From positions 1 through 62,883 of the forward strand of contig NZ_VYKL01000059.1 of assembly GCF_008710145.1 (NCBI RefSeq): DNA of 62,883 bases. The letters run 5' to 3'. Each line of letters opens with the position of its first letter. The first letter of the stretch is position 1. Shown in pieces: positions 32,214 through 41,175 of this stretch. The notes below the pieces were generated by a model that saw only the letters and a list, made by a program, of their open reading frames with translations, was not told the DNA's origin and did not search any database. The DNA is from Niallia endozanthoxylica. Lineage in GTDB: Bacteria; Bacillota; Bacilli; Bacillales; Cytobacillaceae. The position numbers and the translations under genes were made by a program.

Positions 32214-33065
32214 CTACATTCTTGTTTCAGAAATGGTATTTCTAATTTTTTGGAGGGAAACCTTGGCGTTTTCTTTATTTAATACCCTCAAATTAACATA
32301 TAATGCATCTATTAGACTAAGCTGTCCAATCCTTGATGATAAGGATTCAGAGCGGTATTCAGTATCTTCTGAACTTGTATAGAGTGATACATCAGCATGC
32401 TGGGCAATAGGTGATTTAGGATAGCCAGTAATGGCAATCGTTTTAGCTCCATTGTTCTTAGCTGTTTTTAAAATCGCTAAGGTATCCTTGTTGGTTCCTG
32501 AATGAGAAATGACAACAGCTGCATCTTTTTCTGTCAGCTGAGAGGCAGCCATTAATTGAAAGTGGGAATCAATAAATGCAAACGCTTTAACTCCTGTCCG
32601 CACAAATTTATGAAATCCATCCATAGCTATAACTGCAGATCCGCCCGTTCCATATAATTCCACTCTGTTTGCATGCAGCAGGATATCTACTGCCTTTTGA
32701 ATGGCTGCTTTGTCTAAAATCTCAAGTGTGTTTTCTAATGTTCTGATATTTGATCGGAAGATTTTATCTGCAATGGTCTTTTCATCATCATCTTTTAGGA
32801 TTCCAACATCTTCATCGACTTGTTGGTTAGAAGTGACAATTTCAGAGGCAAGAGCAATTTTCATTGCCTGGTATCCTTTAAATCCAATCCGTTTGCAAAA
32901 ACGAAACACCGTTGCATCAGCAACATTTAAATCCTCGGCAACTTCATTGATTGTACCGTGAATAATTTGGTCTGGATCATTTAAAATATAGTCGGCTATT
33001 TTCTTTTCTTTTTCGCTAAGACGGGCATAATTTGAACGTATTTTTCCAATGCAATTCTGTGACAT
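32214..33065 (-). CDS. MurR/RpiR family transcriptional regulator
   Basis: 283 residues. The N-terminal helix-turn-helix (about 1-77: LSEKEKKIADYIL, then VAEDLNVADATVFRFCKRIGFKG) is followed by a SIS sugar-isomerase domain (about 110-260: VELYGTGGSAVIAMD, AAVVISHSG). Such proteins sense phosphosugars and control catabolic operons. The ATG at 33065 follows an AGAGAGGA site; longer starts are unlikely. No sugar operon lies beside it, so its targets are unknown. It is divergent from map. Confidence 0.9.
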   Translation of the reverse strand: MSQNCIGKIRSNYARLSEKEKKIADYILNDPDQIIHGTINEVAEDLNVADATVFRFCKRIGFKGYQAMKIALASEIVTSNQQVDEDVGILKDDDEKTIADKIFRSNIRTLENTLEILDKAAIQKAVDILLHANRVELYGTGGSAVIAMDGFHKFVRTGVKAFAFIDSHFQLMAASQLTEKDAAVVISHSGTNKDTLAILKTAKNNGAKTIAITGYPKSPIAQHADVSLYTSSEDTEYRSESLSSRIGQLSLIDALYVNLRVLNKENAKVSLQKIRNTISETRM

Positions 33066-33347
33066 CACGAATGTTCCTCTCTTAAATGGTTCCTTTGAAA
33101 TAGTATAACACAATTGAAAGAGGAAAAATATTTTTTCATTTTATAATTTACATTAAATTTTTTTTGATAAAGTAATTATTTTTAAATAGATAATCATATA
33201 GTATATATTACTACAAAAACGAATCTATAGGCCTTTATCAAATAAAAAGTCGTTTGAGAATTTCTTGAAGACTATGGTAAAATTGGTTGATACAAAAGAC
33301 AAATTGAATATAAAGTGTATTTGCTTTTTTAGAAAGAAGGAATAAAA

Positions 33348-34091
33348 GTGATTATTAGGTCAGACGAAGATTTAAAAGGTCTCAAAGAGATTGGAAAAAT
33401 TGTTGGAACCATTCGTGATGAAATGATAAAGAAAACAAAGCCGGGTATTACAACAAAGGAACTCGATGATTTTGCCGGTGAGTTGTTTGAAAAATATGGT
33501 GCACTTTCAGCACCAAAAGGTGAGTATGATTTTCCAGGGTATACATGTATTAGTGTTCAAGAAGAAGTAGCACATGGAATACCAGGAAGCCGGGTTATCC
33601 AAGACGGAGATTTAGTGAATATTGATGTTTCCGGTTCGAAAAATGGTTATTATGCTGATACCGGTTTATCCTTTGTTGTTGGTAATGGAAAACCAGAGTT
33701 ATATAAGCTTTGTGATGCAGCGAAAAAAGCATTTGAAGCTGGGTTAACGAAATTTAAGGTTGGAGCTAGAAAAAATGCTATCGGTAAAGTAGTCTATCAA
33801 ACAGCAAGACAAAATGGTTTTACTGTGATAAAAAACCTTACCGGACATGGGGTTGGTTTATCCTTGCACGAAGCTCCGGATCATATCTTGAATTATTATG
33901 ATGCATGGGATAAAGAAATTCTCCGTGATGGAATGGTTATCGCTTTTGAACCATTCGTCTCTACTGGTGCTGAAGAAGTATATCAATTAGATGATGGCTG
34001 GACTTATGTGACTGAGGAGAAAAGCTTTGTGGCTCAAATTGAGCATACAGTTATTGTTACAAAAGAAGGTCCAGTGATTATTACGAACTAA
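33348..34091 (+). CDS. map: Type I methionine aminopeptidase
   Basis: Removes N-terminal Met from new proteins in the cytoplasm. The pita-bread metal ligands are present: His in VAHGIPGSR, Asp in NIDVSG and YYADTG, His in GHGVGLSLHEAP, Glu in AFEPF and Glu in QIEHTVIV. It is 247 residues. The start is GTG 33348 after AGAAGG. This is a second, stand-alone map-type gene of the kind found in Bacillus besides the ribosomal-operon copy; that comparison is from memory. Confidence 0.93.
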   Translation: MIIRSDEDLKGLKEIGKIVGTIRDEMIKKTKPGITTKELDDFAGELFEKYGALSAPKGEYDFPGYTCISVQEEVAHGIPGSRVIQDGDLVNIDVSGSKNGYYADTGLSFVVGNGKPELYKLCDAAKKAFEAGLTKFKVGARKNAIGKVVYQTARQNGFTVIKNLTGHGVGLSLHEAPDHILNYYDAWDKEILRDGMVIAFEPFVSTGAEEVYQLDDGWTYVTEEKSFVAQIEHTVIVTKEGPVIITN

Positions 34092-34110
34092 TCAAATATC
34101 TGACGTTAGA

Positions 34111-34143
34111 ATTCCTGATGGTTACTCTGTCAGGAATTTTTTC
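34111..34143 (+). terminator. Terminator of map
   Basis: attcctga (34111-34118) and tcaggaat (34130-34137) stem followed by TTTTTT. Confidence 0.85.
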
Positions 34144-34193
34144 GAATTAATCATGAGAATAATAATCATATTAAACAGTTAAAGGAGAAGAGG

Positions 34194-34973
34194 ATGACGA
34201 CTACTATTATCGATAAACTAAAATTTCCTTCCCCTCATCCGGAAATTGAATTATCGCTGATAACCTATCTAGTAGATGGTTTGAAGGTAAAGGGACTGCT
34301 AGCTGAACCCAAAAATGATGAAATATATGATGGATTTCTTTATTTAAGAGGGGGAATCAAAAATGTCGGGAAGGTAAGGCCAGCACGAATTATCCAATTT
34401 GCCTCGGAAGGGTTTATCGTATTTGCTCCTTTTTACCGCGGAAATCAAGGTGGGGAAGGGAATGAAGATTTCGCTGGTGATGACAGAGAAGATGCTTTTT
34501 CAGCCTTCCAGCTTTTATCAAATCATAATAGAGTAAGGAAAATCCATATTTTCGGTTTTTCACGCGGTGGTGTAATGTCCCTTTTAACCGGAATCAAGTT
34601 CCCAGAGGCGGCATCTGTTGTTACATGGGGAGGGGTTAGTGATATGTTACTAACATATATGGAAAGAAAGGATTTACGCAGAATGATGAAACGGGTGATT
34701 GGTGGAACTCCAACAAAGGTTCCAGAACAGTATCAATACCGTACACCACTTTATCTTCTTGAAGAGCTCAAACCGCCGGTCTTAATTATTCATGGCCGAA
34801 AGGATACAAATGTTTCTGTTGAACACGCTCATCGGTTGGAAAACAGATTAAAAGAGCTTAATAAAAGTGTAGAATGTTGGTATTTTGAGCCTTATACTCA
34901 TTATTTTCCCCCTGCTGTGAACAGACAAATTGTTTCTGATTTAACCTTGTGGATGAAAAAACAAGCTGACTAA
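34194..34973 (+). CDS. ytmA: Alpha/beta hydrolase, S9 peptidase-like (YtmA)
   Basis: A 259-residue cytoplasmic hydrolase of the prolyl-oligopeptidase/dienelactone-hydrolase type. The nucleophile elbow is GFSRGGVMS, the Asp lies near IIHGRKDTNVSVEHA and the His in EPYTHYFPP. AAAGGAG lies 9 nt before the ATG. It is followed by ytmB, as in B. subtilis. The substrate is unknown. Confidence 0.88.
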   Translation: MTTTIIDKLKFPSPHPEIELSLITYLVDGLKVKGLLAEPKNDEIYDGFLYLRGGIKNVGKVRPARIIQFASEGFIVFAPFYRGNQGGEGNEDFAGDDREDAFSAFQLLSNHNRVRKIHIFGFSRGGVMSLLTGIKFPEAASVVTWGGVSDMLLTYMERKDLRRMMKRVIGGTPTKVPEQYQYRTPLYLLEELKPPVLIIHGRKDTNVSVEHAHRLENRLKELNKSVECWYFEPYTHYFPPAVNRQIVSDLTLWMKKQAD

Positions 34974-35045
34974 TGGTAATATAGCATATAGAAGAATAGG
35001 TTTTCGTCTGATATCAAAATTCTTTTTTATAAGGAGAGGAAATAG

Positions 35046-35288
35046 ATGGGAATGCCTTTAGAATTAAATACGATGATTGTGACAAAGGGTAAGGAAAAAA
35101 GAATAGATGAGAATAATTTTACTTTAGTAAAGGATGATTATCGCCTGTATCCGATTGAAATCCCAGTCGAAGTAAGAAAAACGAAAGAAAGTGATCCAGG
35201 TGGATACGCTGTAATAAAAAGACTAGAATGGGAAAATAACCAAACGACGATTACATATCAGCTTATTTCACTTAATAGTACGAACTAA
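35046..35288 (+). CDS. ytmB: YtmB, DUF2584 family protein
   Basis: An 80-residue small protein that closely resembles B. subtilis YtmB from its first residues (MGMPLELNTMIVTKGKE) through RLYPIEIPVEVRKTK. It looks like a single beta-rich domain with no signal peptide. AAGGAGAGG precedes the ATG. Function unknown. Confidence 0.88.
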   Translation: MGMPLELNTMIVTKGKEKRIDENNFTLVKDDYRLYPIEIPVEVRKTKESDPGGYAVIKRLEWENNQTTITYQLISLNSTN

Positions 35289-35290
35289 TA

Positions 35291-35322
35291 AAAAAACAGC
35301 AACTTAAACGTTGCTGTTTTTT
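35291..35322. terminator. Bidirectional terminator, ytmB / pckA
   Basis: AAAAAACAGCAAC (35291-35303) and GTTGCTGTTTTTT (35310-35322), a 13-bp perfect stem between convergent genes. Confidence 0.92.
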
Positions 35323-35331
35323 GTTGGCATT

Positions 35332-36918
35332 TTAAGCGGTTGGGCCGCCTTTTTCAATAATGTCAGAAGAAACATTTTGGAACTTTTTGAAGTTCTCACG
35401 GAATTTTTCCGCTAATTCTTTCGCTTTTGCTTCATATTCAGCTTGATTAGACCAAGTACGATTAGGTTGCAAGACCTCATCCGGAACACCTGGTACATGT
35501 AAAGGAATTTCTAAACCGAAAATATCATCTTTTTTCGTTTCTACATTTGTAAGCTCACCTTCAAGTGCTGCCTGCACCATTGCACGAGTATAGCTTAACT
35601 TCATACGGGATCCAACGCCATATTCGCCGCCAGTCCAGCCTGTATTGACAAGGAATACATTTGAATTGTGCTGGCTGATTTTTTCTCCAAGCATTTCAGC
35701 ATAGCGTGTAGCTGGAAGCGGCAGGAATGGTGATCCAAAGCATGTAGAGAAAGTTGCTTCAGGTGAAGTAACACCTCGTTCAGTTCCAGCAAGTTTGGAA
35801 GTGTATCCGCTTAAAAAGTGGTACATGGCTTGTTCTTTTGAAAGCTTTGCAATTGGAGGTAATACACCAAAAGCATCAGCAGTTAAGAAAATAATTGTAT
35901 TTGGGTGACCAGCAACGCTAGGGTCTACAATATTGTCAATTGCCTGCAACTGATAGGCAGCACGTGTATTTTCAGTCAGTGTGCCGTCATCGTAGTCTGC
36001 AATACGTGAATTTTGGTCAATGATAACGTTTTCTAGTACAGATCCAAATCGAATTGCATCAAAAATTTGCGGTTCTTTTTCTCTAGATAGATTGATACAT
36101 TTTGCATAGCAGCCGCCTTCAATATTAAAGACTCCATTACTTGACCAACCATGTTCATCATCACCGATCAAACGACGGTTTGGGTCTGCAGAAAGAGTTG
36201 TTTTTCCTGTTCCTGAAAGACCAAAGAAAAGGGCTACATCGCCTTCATTGCCAACGTTAGAAGAACAATGCATTGGCATGATACCGTTTTCAGGTAATAG
36301 ATAATTCATAATCGAGAAGACAGATTTCTTAATTTCACCGGCATATTCTGTTCCGCCGATAAGTACAGTCCGCTGTTCAAAGGAAATGATAATAAATGTT
36401 TCTGACTTTGTTCCATCAATGGCAGGGTCAGCTTTAAAATTAGGTGCTGCTATAACAGTAAAACCAGCATCATGTGCTGCTAATTCTTCCTCAGTTGGAC
36501 GAATAAATAATTGATGGGCAAACAAGTTATGCCATGCATATTCATTAATAACCTGGATAGGAAGTCGATGTTTTTCATCAGCTCCTGCAAAGCCTTTAAA
36601 TACAAAAACCTCGTCTTTTTCTTTTAAATATTCCAACACTTTGTTGTAAAGACTTGAGAATACTTCTTTGGAGATTGGCTGGTTAACGGAACCCCAATCA
36701 ATTTTGTCTTTTACAGACTCTTCTTCGACAATATATTTATCCTTAGGAGATCTTCCAGTGTATTTTCCTGTTGTAGCTGCTACAGCGCCGGTTGATGTTA
36801 GTAGCGCTTCCTTTCGAGATAATACTTTTTCAACAAGTTGTGGAACAGATAATTGAGTAAGAATATTAGTGCCATTAAGAAATTCATTTATTTCTTGTTT
36901 CAAACTTACAAAATTCAT
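35332..36918 (-). CDS. pckA: Phosphoenolpyruvate carboxykinase (ATP)
   Basis: Converts oxaloacetate and ATP to phosphoenolpyruvate, the entry to gluconeogenesis. The kinase P-loop GLSGTGKTTLS (about 238-248) and the following LIGDDEHGW, IEGGCYAKCI and TGRSPKDK motifs are present. It is 528 residues, full length. AAGGAAGGT lies upstream of the ATG. It is divergent from the metK riboswitch region. Confidence 0.97.
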   Translation of the reverse strand: MNFVSLKQEINEFLNGTNILTQLSVPQLVEKVLSRKEALLTSTGAVAATTGKYTGRSPKDKYIVEEESVKDKIDWGSVNQPISKEVFSSLYNKVLEYLKEKDEVFVFKGFAGADEKHRLPIQVINEYAWHNLFAHQLFIRPTEEELAAHDAGFTVIAAPNFKADPAIDGTKSETFIIISFEQRTVLIGGTEYAGEIKKSVFSIMNYLLPENGIMPMHCSSNVGNEGDVALFFGLSGTGKTTLSADPNRRLIGDDEHGWSSNGVFNIEGGCYAKCINLSREKEPQIFDAIRFGSVLENVIIDQNSRIADYDDGTLTENTRAAYQLQAIDNIVDPSVAGHPNTIIFLTADAFGVLPPIAKLSKEQAMYHFLSGYTSKLAGTERGVTSPEATFSTCFGSPFLPLPATRYAEMLGEKISQHNSNVFLVNTGWTGGEYGVGSRMKLSYTRAMVQAALEGELTNVETKKDDIFGLEIPLHVPGVPDEVLQPNRTWSNQAEYEAKAKELAEKFRENFKKFQNVSSDIIEKGGPTA

Positions 36919-36983
36919 CCGACGAATACCTTCCTTTAATCAATTTAGTTATCGTATATTTCAGAGTAATTTATTTCATGATT

Positions 36984-37011
36984 AGTATAACACAATTATA
37001 TGAATAGTCTA
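36984..37011 (-). promoter_or_regulatory. Candidate sigma-A promoter of pckA
   Basis: On the minus strand TAGACT (37011-37006) and TATACT (36989-36984) are spaced 16 bp, about 65 bp before the pckA start codon. Confidence 0.45.
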
Positions 37012-37131
37012 TACTAATAATGAAAGTTTTTAGTCTTTTCCCAAAAATTTGAATGGTTAAATATACAGATTGAAAAAAATGGTTAGAATAGTAGTATATA
37101 TATTAATAGGAAATTATTTTTAGTAAATTCA

Positions 37132-37161
37132 TTGACAGTCATTCTAGAGGTACGATATGAT
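37132..37161 (+). promoter_or_regulatory. Sigma-A promoter of metK
   Basis: TTGACA (37132-37137), 18 bp, TATGAT (37156-37161), ending about 20 bp before the S-box leader helix. Confidence 0.75.
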
Positions 37162-37180
37162 TTTACCTTGAACGGATACT

Positions 37181-37389
37181 CTCTTATCCCGAGCTGGTGG
37201 AGGGACAGACCCTATGAAACCCAGCAACCTGTTAATGAAAGAAGCGTATACTAGAAATGATTATACGTATGCAAAATCATTAGCAAAGGTGCTAATCTGT
37301 GGCAAGGATTTTTTTCCTTGAACGATAAGAGTGAAAGGCGCGAATCTTTTTGTTTTCAACCTTTTCACATAATGAAAAGGCTTTTTTTA
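37181..37389 (+). promoter_or_regulatory. SAM-I (S-box) riboswitch controlling metK
   Basis: The outer P1 helix is ctcttatc (37181-37188) / gataagag (37324-37331). Inside are the conserved gagctggtggagggacagac (37191-37210) and gaaacccagcaacc (37216-37229) of the SAM-I class, then gcaaaggtgctaat and ggcaaggat. An intrinsic terminator (ccttttca / tgaaaagg plus a T-run, 37360-37389) follows. SAM binding is expected to favour the terminator and switch metK off. Confidence 0.95.
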
Positions 37390-37552
37390 TGCGTCTTGAA
37401 TAAATAAGGAATTATTTACTTGGTTTTTTATTAAATACAAAGGATAAATACTCCTTGTTTTTTCCAAACTAATAGGGAATGAGTTCCGTATCATGAGAGG
37501 TTGCTCGAACGTCGCTTTTAGCAATCTCATTATATATAAGGAGGAAATCAGA

Positions 37553-38758
37553 TTGTCAAAACGTCGCTTGTTTACTTCGGAGTCAGTTACTGAGGGCCAT
37601 CCAGATAAGATTTGTGATCAAATTTCTGATGCTATATTAGATGCAATCCTTGAAAAGGATCCTAATGCACGTGTAGCTGCTGAAACATCGGTTAATACCG
37701 GATTAGTATTAGTGGCAGGTGAAATAACTACATCAACATATGTTGATATTCCAAAAATTGTTCGTAGTACCGTAAAGGAAATTGGCTATACAAGAGCTAA
37801 ATATGGATTTGACTCTGAAACATGTGCCGTATTAACGTCAATTGATGAGCAGTCTCCAGATATTGCAATGGGGGTTGATCAAGCATTAGAGGCCCGTGAA
37901 GGAACAATGACTGATGAACAAATTGAGGCAATTGGTGCAGGAGACCAAGGTCTCATGTTCGGTTTTGCCTGCAATGAAACAAGTGAGCTGATGCCATTAC
38001 CGATTTCATTAGCCCATAAGCTTTCTCGCCGTTTAACAGAGGTACGCAAAAGTAATACCATTGCTTATCTCCGTCCGGATGGAAAAACACAGGTAACAGT
38101 AGAATATGATGAACATGATAAGCCTGTTCGAGTTGATACCATCGTTATTTCAACACAGCATGATCCTGAAATCGGTCTTGAACAGATACAGCGTGACATA
38201 AAGGAATTTGTCATTTCTCCTGTTGTGCCAAAAGAATTGATTGACGATCAAACAAAATATTTTATTAATCCAACTGGCCGTTTTGTGATCGGAGGGCCGC
38301 AAGGGGATGCCGGTCTAACAGGAAGAAAAATTATCGTTGATACATATGGTGGTTATGCACGTCATGGAGGCGGCGCTTTCTCTGGTAAGGATCCGACAAA
38401 AGTAGACCGCTCAGCAGCTTATGCTGCTCGTTATGTTGCGAAAAATATTGTTGCTGCTGGATTGGCCGATAAAGTGGAAGTTCAATTTGCCTATGCCATT
38501 GGCGTAGCCCGTCCGGTATCCATTTCAGTTGATACTTTTGGAACAGGTAAAGTGGATGAAGATGTGTTAGTAGATGTAGTAAATAATAACTTTGATCTTC
38601 GTCCGGCAGGTATTATTAAAATGCTCGATCTTCGTCGTCCTATCTATAAACAAACGGCTGCATATGGTCATTTCGGCCGTTTGGATGTTGACCTTCCATG
38701 GGAACGTACTGATAAGGCAGATGTCTTACGAGAACAAGCATTAAAGAGTCATATGTAA
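37553..38758 (+). CDS. metK: S-adenosylmethionine synthetase MetK
   Basis: Makes SAM from methionine and ATP. The motifs FTSESVTEGHPDK, GAGDQGLMFG and GGGAFSGKDPTKVDRS are intact. It is 401 residues from TTG 37553, which has AAGGAGG 8 nt upstream; the upstream extension in the same frame is leader sequence. It lies downstream of its own SAM riboswitch, so product feedback is evident, and has its own terminator. Confidence 0.97.
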   Translation: MSKRRLFTSESVTEGHPDKICDQISDAILDAILEKDPNARVAAETSVNTGLVLVAGEITTSTYVDIPKIVRSTVKEIGYTRAKYGFDSETCAVLTSIDEQSPDIAMGVDQALEAREGTMTDEQIEAIGAGDQGLMFGFACNETSELMPLPISLAHKLSRRLTEVRKSNTIAYLRPDGKTQVTVEYDEHDKPVRVDTIVISTQHDPEIGLEQIQRDIKEFVISPVVPKELIDDQTKYFINPTGRFVIGGPQGDAGLTGRKIIVDTYGGYARHGGGAFSGKDPTKVDRSAAYAARYVAKNIVAAGLADKVEVQFAYAIGVARPVSISVDTFGTGKVDEDVLVDVVNNNFDLRPAGIIKMLDLRRPIYKQTAAYGHFGRLDVDLPWERTDKADVLREQALKSHM

Positions 38759-38779
38759 ACATACTGATCGTAATGATTA

Positions 38780-38825
38780 GCGGGAGCTGCAAGGATGATG
38801 CAGCTCCCGCTTCCTTTTGTTTTAA
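38780..38825 (+). terminator. Terminator of metK
   Basis: gcgggagctgc / gcagctcccgc, an 11-bp GC-rich perfect stem, followed by ttccttttgtttt. Confidence 0.9.
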
Positions 38826-38877
38826 ATGGCTCTGGTACCTTATATACATATGATTTCACATAATTTCTTATCTAAAA

Positions 38878-39074
38878 GCCTTGTTTATTAACATGGTTGA
38901 TTTTTGACTCATCTAAAGCTGTATGGTTAGGAAGTGACAGGAGAAAATGAATTTTCTCCTGTCACTTCCTAACCATACAGCAACCTTTCAGCACAGCTGA
39001 AAGGCGGGAGAAATGGACATTTCTCACGGATGAGTCAAAAATCCGACTTATTAATATGATTTGTTAACATAGTC
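38878..39074. repeat. Family A repeat, copy A3 (expanded cloverleaf form)
   Basis: A 197-bp element. An outer 15-bp stem (38899-38913 / 39029-39043) encloses three hairpins: a 31-bp perfect one (38918-38948 / 38951-38981), cctttcagc/gctgaaagg (38984-38992 / 38996-39004) and gagaaatg/catttctc (39008-39015 / 39018-39025). Ends are GCCTTGTTTATTAAC and, inverted, GACTATGTTAAC. Flanking 9-mers tatctaaaa and cagctaaaa match at 7 of 9 positions. On the minus strand it is colinear with copy A2. Confidence 0.8.
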
Positions 39075-39273
39075 CAGCTAAAACAACCAAACGTTTTAGA
39101 CTATATGAAAAAGTATAAACTGCATATAATAGCATGATTTTCCCATTGTTTTTTTTATAACTTCATGCCATTATAAAAAAATTAGTGGTAGTATAAGAGA
39201 GTATGTTTTTTAACGTATTTTTAGACAAGGAAGATTACTTGCTTTTTAAATAAAGATTGGAGTGACGTACATA

Positions 39274-41175
39274 ATGTGTGGTTTTATTGGTTGTGTACAT
39301 GAAAAGGCACAAAATTATAACGAAAGCGATAAGCACTTATTCAAACAGATGAATAATCTTATTACTCATCGTGGACCTGATGATGATGGATATTATATGG
39401 ATAACCATATTCAATTTGGATTTCGTCGATTAAGTATTATTGATATTGAGAGCGGCCATCAGCCCTTGACATATGAAAATGAACGCTATTGGATTATTTT
39501 TAATGGCGAAGTCTATAACTATGTTGAGTTACGTGAAGAACTTATCAAAGAAGGTTTGTCATTTGAAACAAGTTCTGATACAGAGGTCATCATTGCGCTT
39601 TATAGTCATATAAAAGAGAAAGCAGTTGAGCGTTTACGCGGTATGTTTGCTTTTGTCATCTGGGATAAGCAAGAACAAACTCTGTATGGAGCTAGAGATC
39701 CTTTCGGCATCAAGCCATTCTTTTATTCCGAAAATGATGATCGGACGTTTTTTGCTTCTGAGAAAAAAAGTATTTTGTTGGCTATGAAAAATGATGTATT
39801 AAATTATGAATCTTTGCAGCATTATTTAACGTATCAATTTGTTCCTGAGCCAGAAACATTATCACAGGGTATTCATAAGCTTGAACCAGGACACTATTTT
39901 ACTAAGAAAATTGGTTCAGCAATGGAAATTAAACGATATTGGAAAGCACATTTCCAGCCGGTGCAAAAATCAGAAAGTGATTATATTAAAGAAATTAAAG
40001 ATGTATTATTTGATTCTGTTAACATTCATATGCGAAGTGATGTGCCTGTCGGGTCATTCTTATCAGGCGGGATTGACTCTTCAATTATTGCATCAATCGC
40101 GAAGGAGTTTCATCCGGCAATTAAAACCTTCTCTGTTGGATTTGAACATAATGGGTTTAGTGAAATTGATGTAGCAAAGGAAACAGCAGACAAGCTGGGT
40201 GTGGAAAATATCAGCTATGTCATTTCACCTGAAGAATATATGAACGAAGTACCGAAAATTATGTGGCATATGGACGACCCTCTTGCAGACCCTGCATGTG
40301 TGCCTCTTTATTTTGTGGCCCGTGAAGCAAGAAAGCATGTTACGGTTGTTTTATCTGGTGAGGGAGCCGATGAACTATTTGGAGGCTACAATATTTATCG
40401 GGAACCGGAATCTCTAAAGATGTTTAATAAAATGCCACAGTTCGGTAAAGTATTTTTAAAGTGGATTGCGAGACTAATGCCTGAAGGAATGAAGGGAAAA
40501 AGCTTCATTGAGCGCGGTGTCACACCGATGGAAGAACGCTATATAGGAAATGCAAAAATGTTCACGGAGATAGAGAAGAAACAGCTGTTGAATGTATTTA
40601 ATCCAAATCTTCACTATACAGATATTACTAAGCCTCTTTACATGGAAAGCCGCGGCTATGACCCGGTTGATCAAATGCAGTATATTGATATCCATACGTG
40701 GATGCGCGGTGATATTTTACTAAAAGCAGACCGTGTAACGATGGCCCATTCATTGGAGCTGCGAGTTCCATTTTTGGACAAAGAAGTATTCCGTGTTGCT
40801 TCGAATATTCCAACAAGCTTAAAAACAGCAGACGGTACAACAAAGTACGTCCTTCGTAAGGCGGCTGAAGGCATTGTTCCAGATCACGTGTTGAATCGTA
40901 AAAAATTAGGTTTTCCTGTTCCAATTCGCCACTGGTTGAAGGATGAAATGAATGATTGGGCAAAAAAAATAATCCGTGAAAGTGACACGGATCATTTACT
41001 CAATAAAACGTATATTTTGAATCTCTTAGAAGAACATTGCCAAGGAAAAGCGGACCATAGCCGTAAAGTCTGGACAGTACTTATGTTTATGGTTTGGCAT
41101 CAAATCTATGTGGAAAAGAAATACTCCTTTGAACAAGAGACTTTAGAGCCATTGAGCCAAGCGGTCAGAGGTTAA
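39274..41175 (+). CDS. asnB: Asparagine synthase (glutamine-hydrolysing) AsnB
   Basis: Makes asparagine from aspartate, ATP and glutamine. The N-terminal Ntn glutaminase domain needs its Met removed to expose Cys2 (MCGFIGCV), which fixes the start at ATG 39274. The synthetase domain follows, with the PPi loop SGGIDSSIIAS, and LSGEGADELFGGYN. It is 633 residues. Its last 4 bp overlap the convergent peptidase gene. An upstream repeat (A3) separates it from metK. Confidence 0.96.
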   Translation: MCGFIGCVHEKAQNYNESDKHLFKQMNNLITHRGPDDDGYYMDNHIQFGFRRLSIIDIESGHQPLTYENERYWIIFNGEVYNYVELREELIKEGLSFETSSDTEVIIALYSHIKEKAVERLRGMFAFVIWDKQEQTLYGARDPFGIKPFFYSENDDRTFFASEKKSILLAMKNDVLNYESLQHYLTYQFVPEPETLSQGIHKLEPGHYFTKKIGSAMEIKRYWKAHFQPVQKSESDYIKEIKDVLFDSVNIHMRSDVPVGSFLSGGIDSSIIASIAKEFHPAIKTFSVGFEHNGFSEIDVAKETADKLGVENISYVISPEEYMNEVPKIMWHMDDPLADPACVPLYFVAREARKHVTVVLSGEGADELFGGYNIYREPESLKMFNKMPQFGKVFLKWIARLMPEGMKGKSFIERGVTPMEERYIGNAKMFTEIEKKQLLNVFNPNLHYTDITKPLYMESRGYDPVDQMQYIDIHTWMRGDILLKADRVTMAHSLELRVPFLDKEVFRVASNIPTSLKTADGTTKYVLRKAAEGIVPDHVLNRKKLGFPVPIRHWLKDEMNDWAKKIIRESDTDHLLNKTYILNLLEEHCQGKADHSRKVWTVLMFMVWHQIYVEKKYSFEQETLEPLSQAVRG

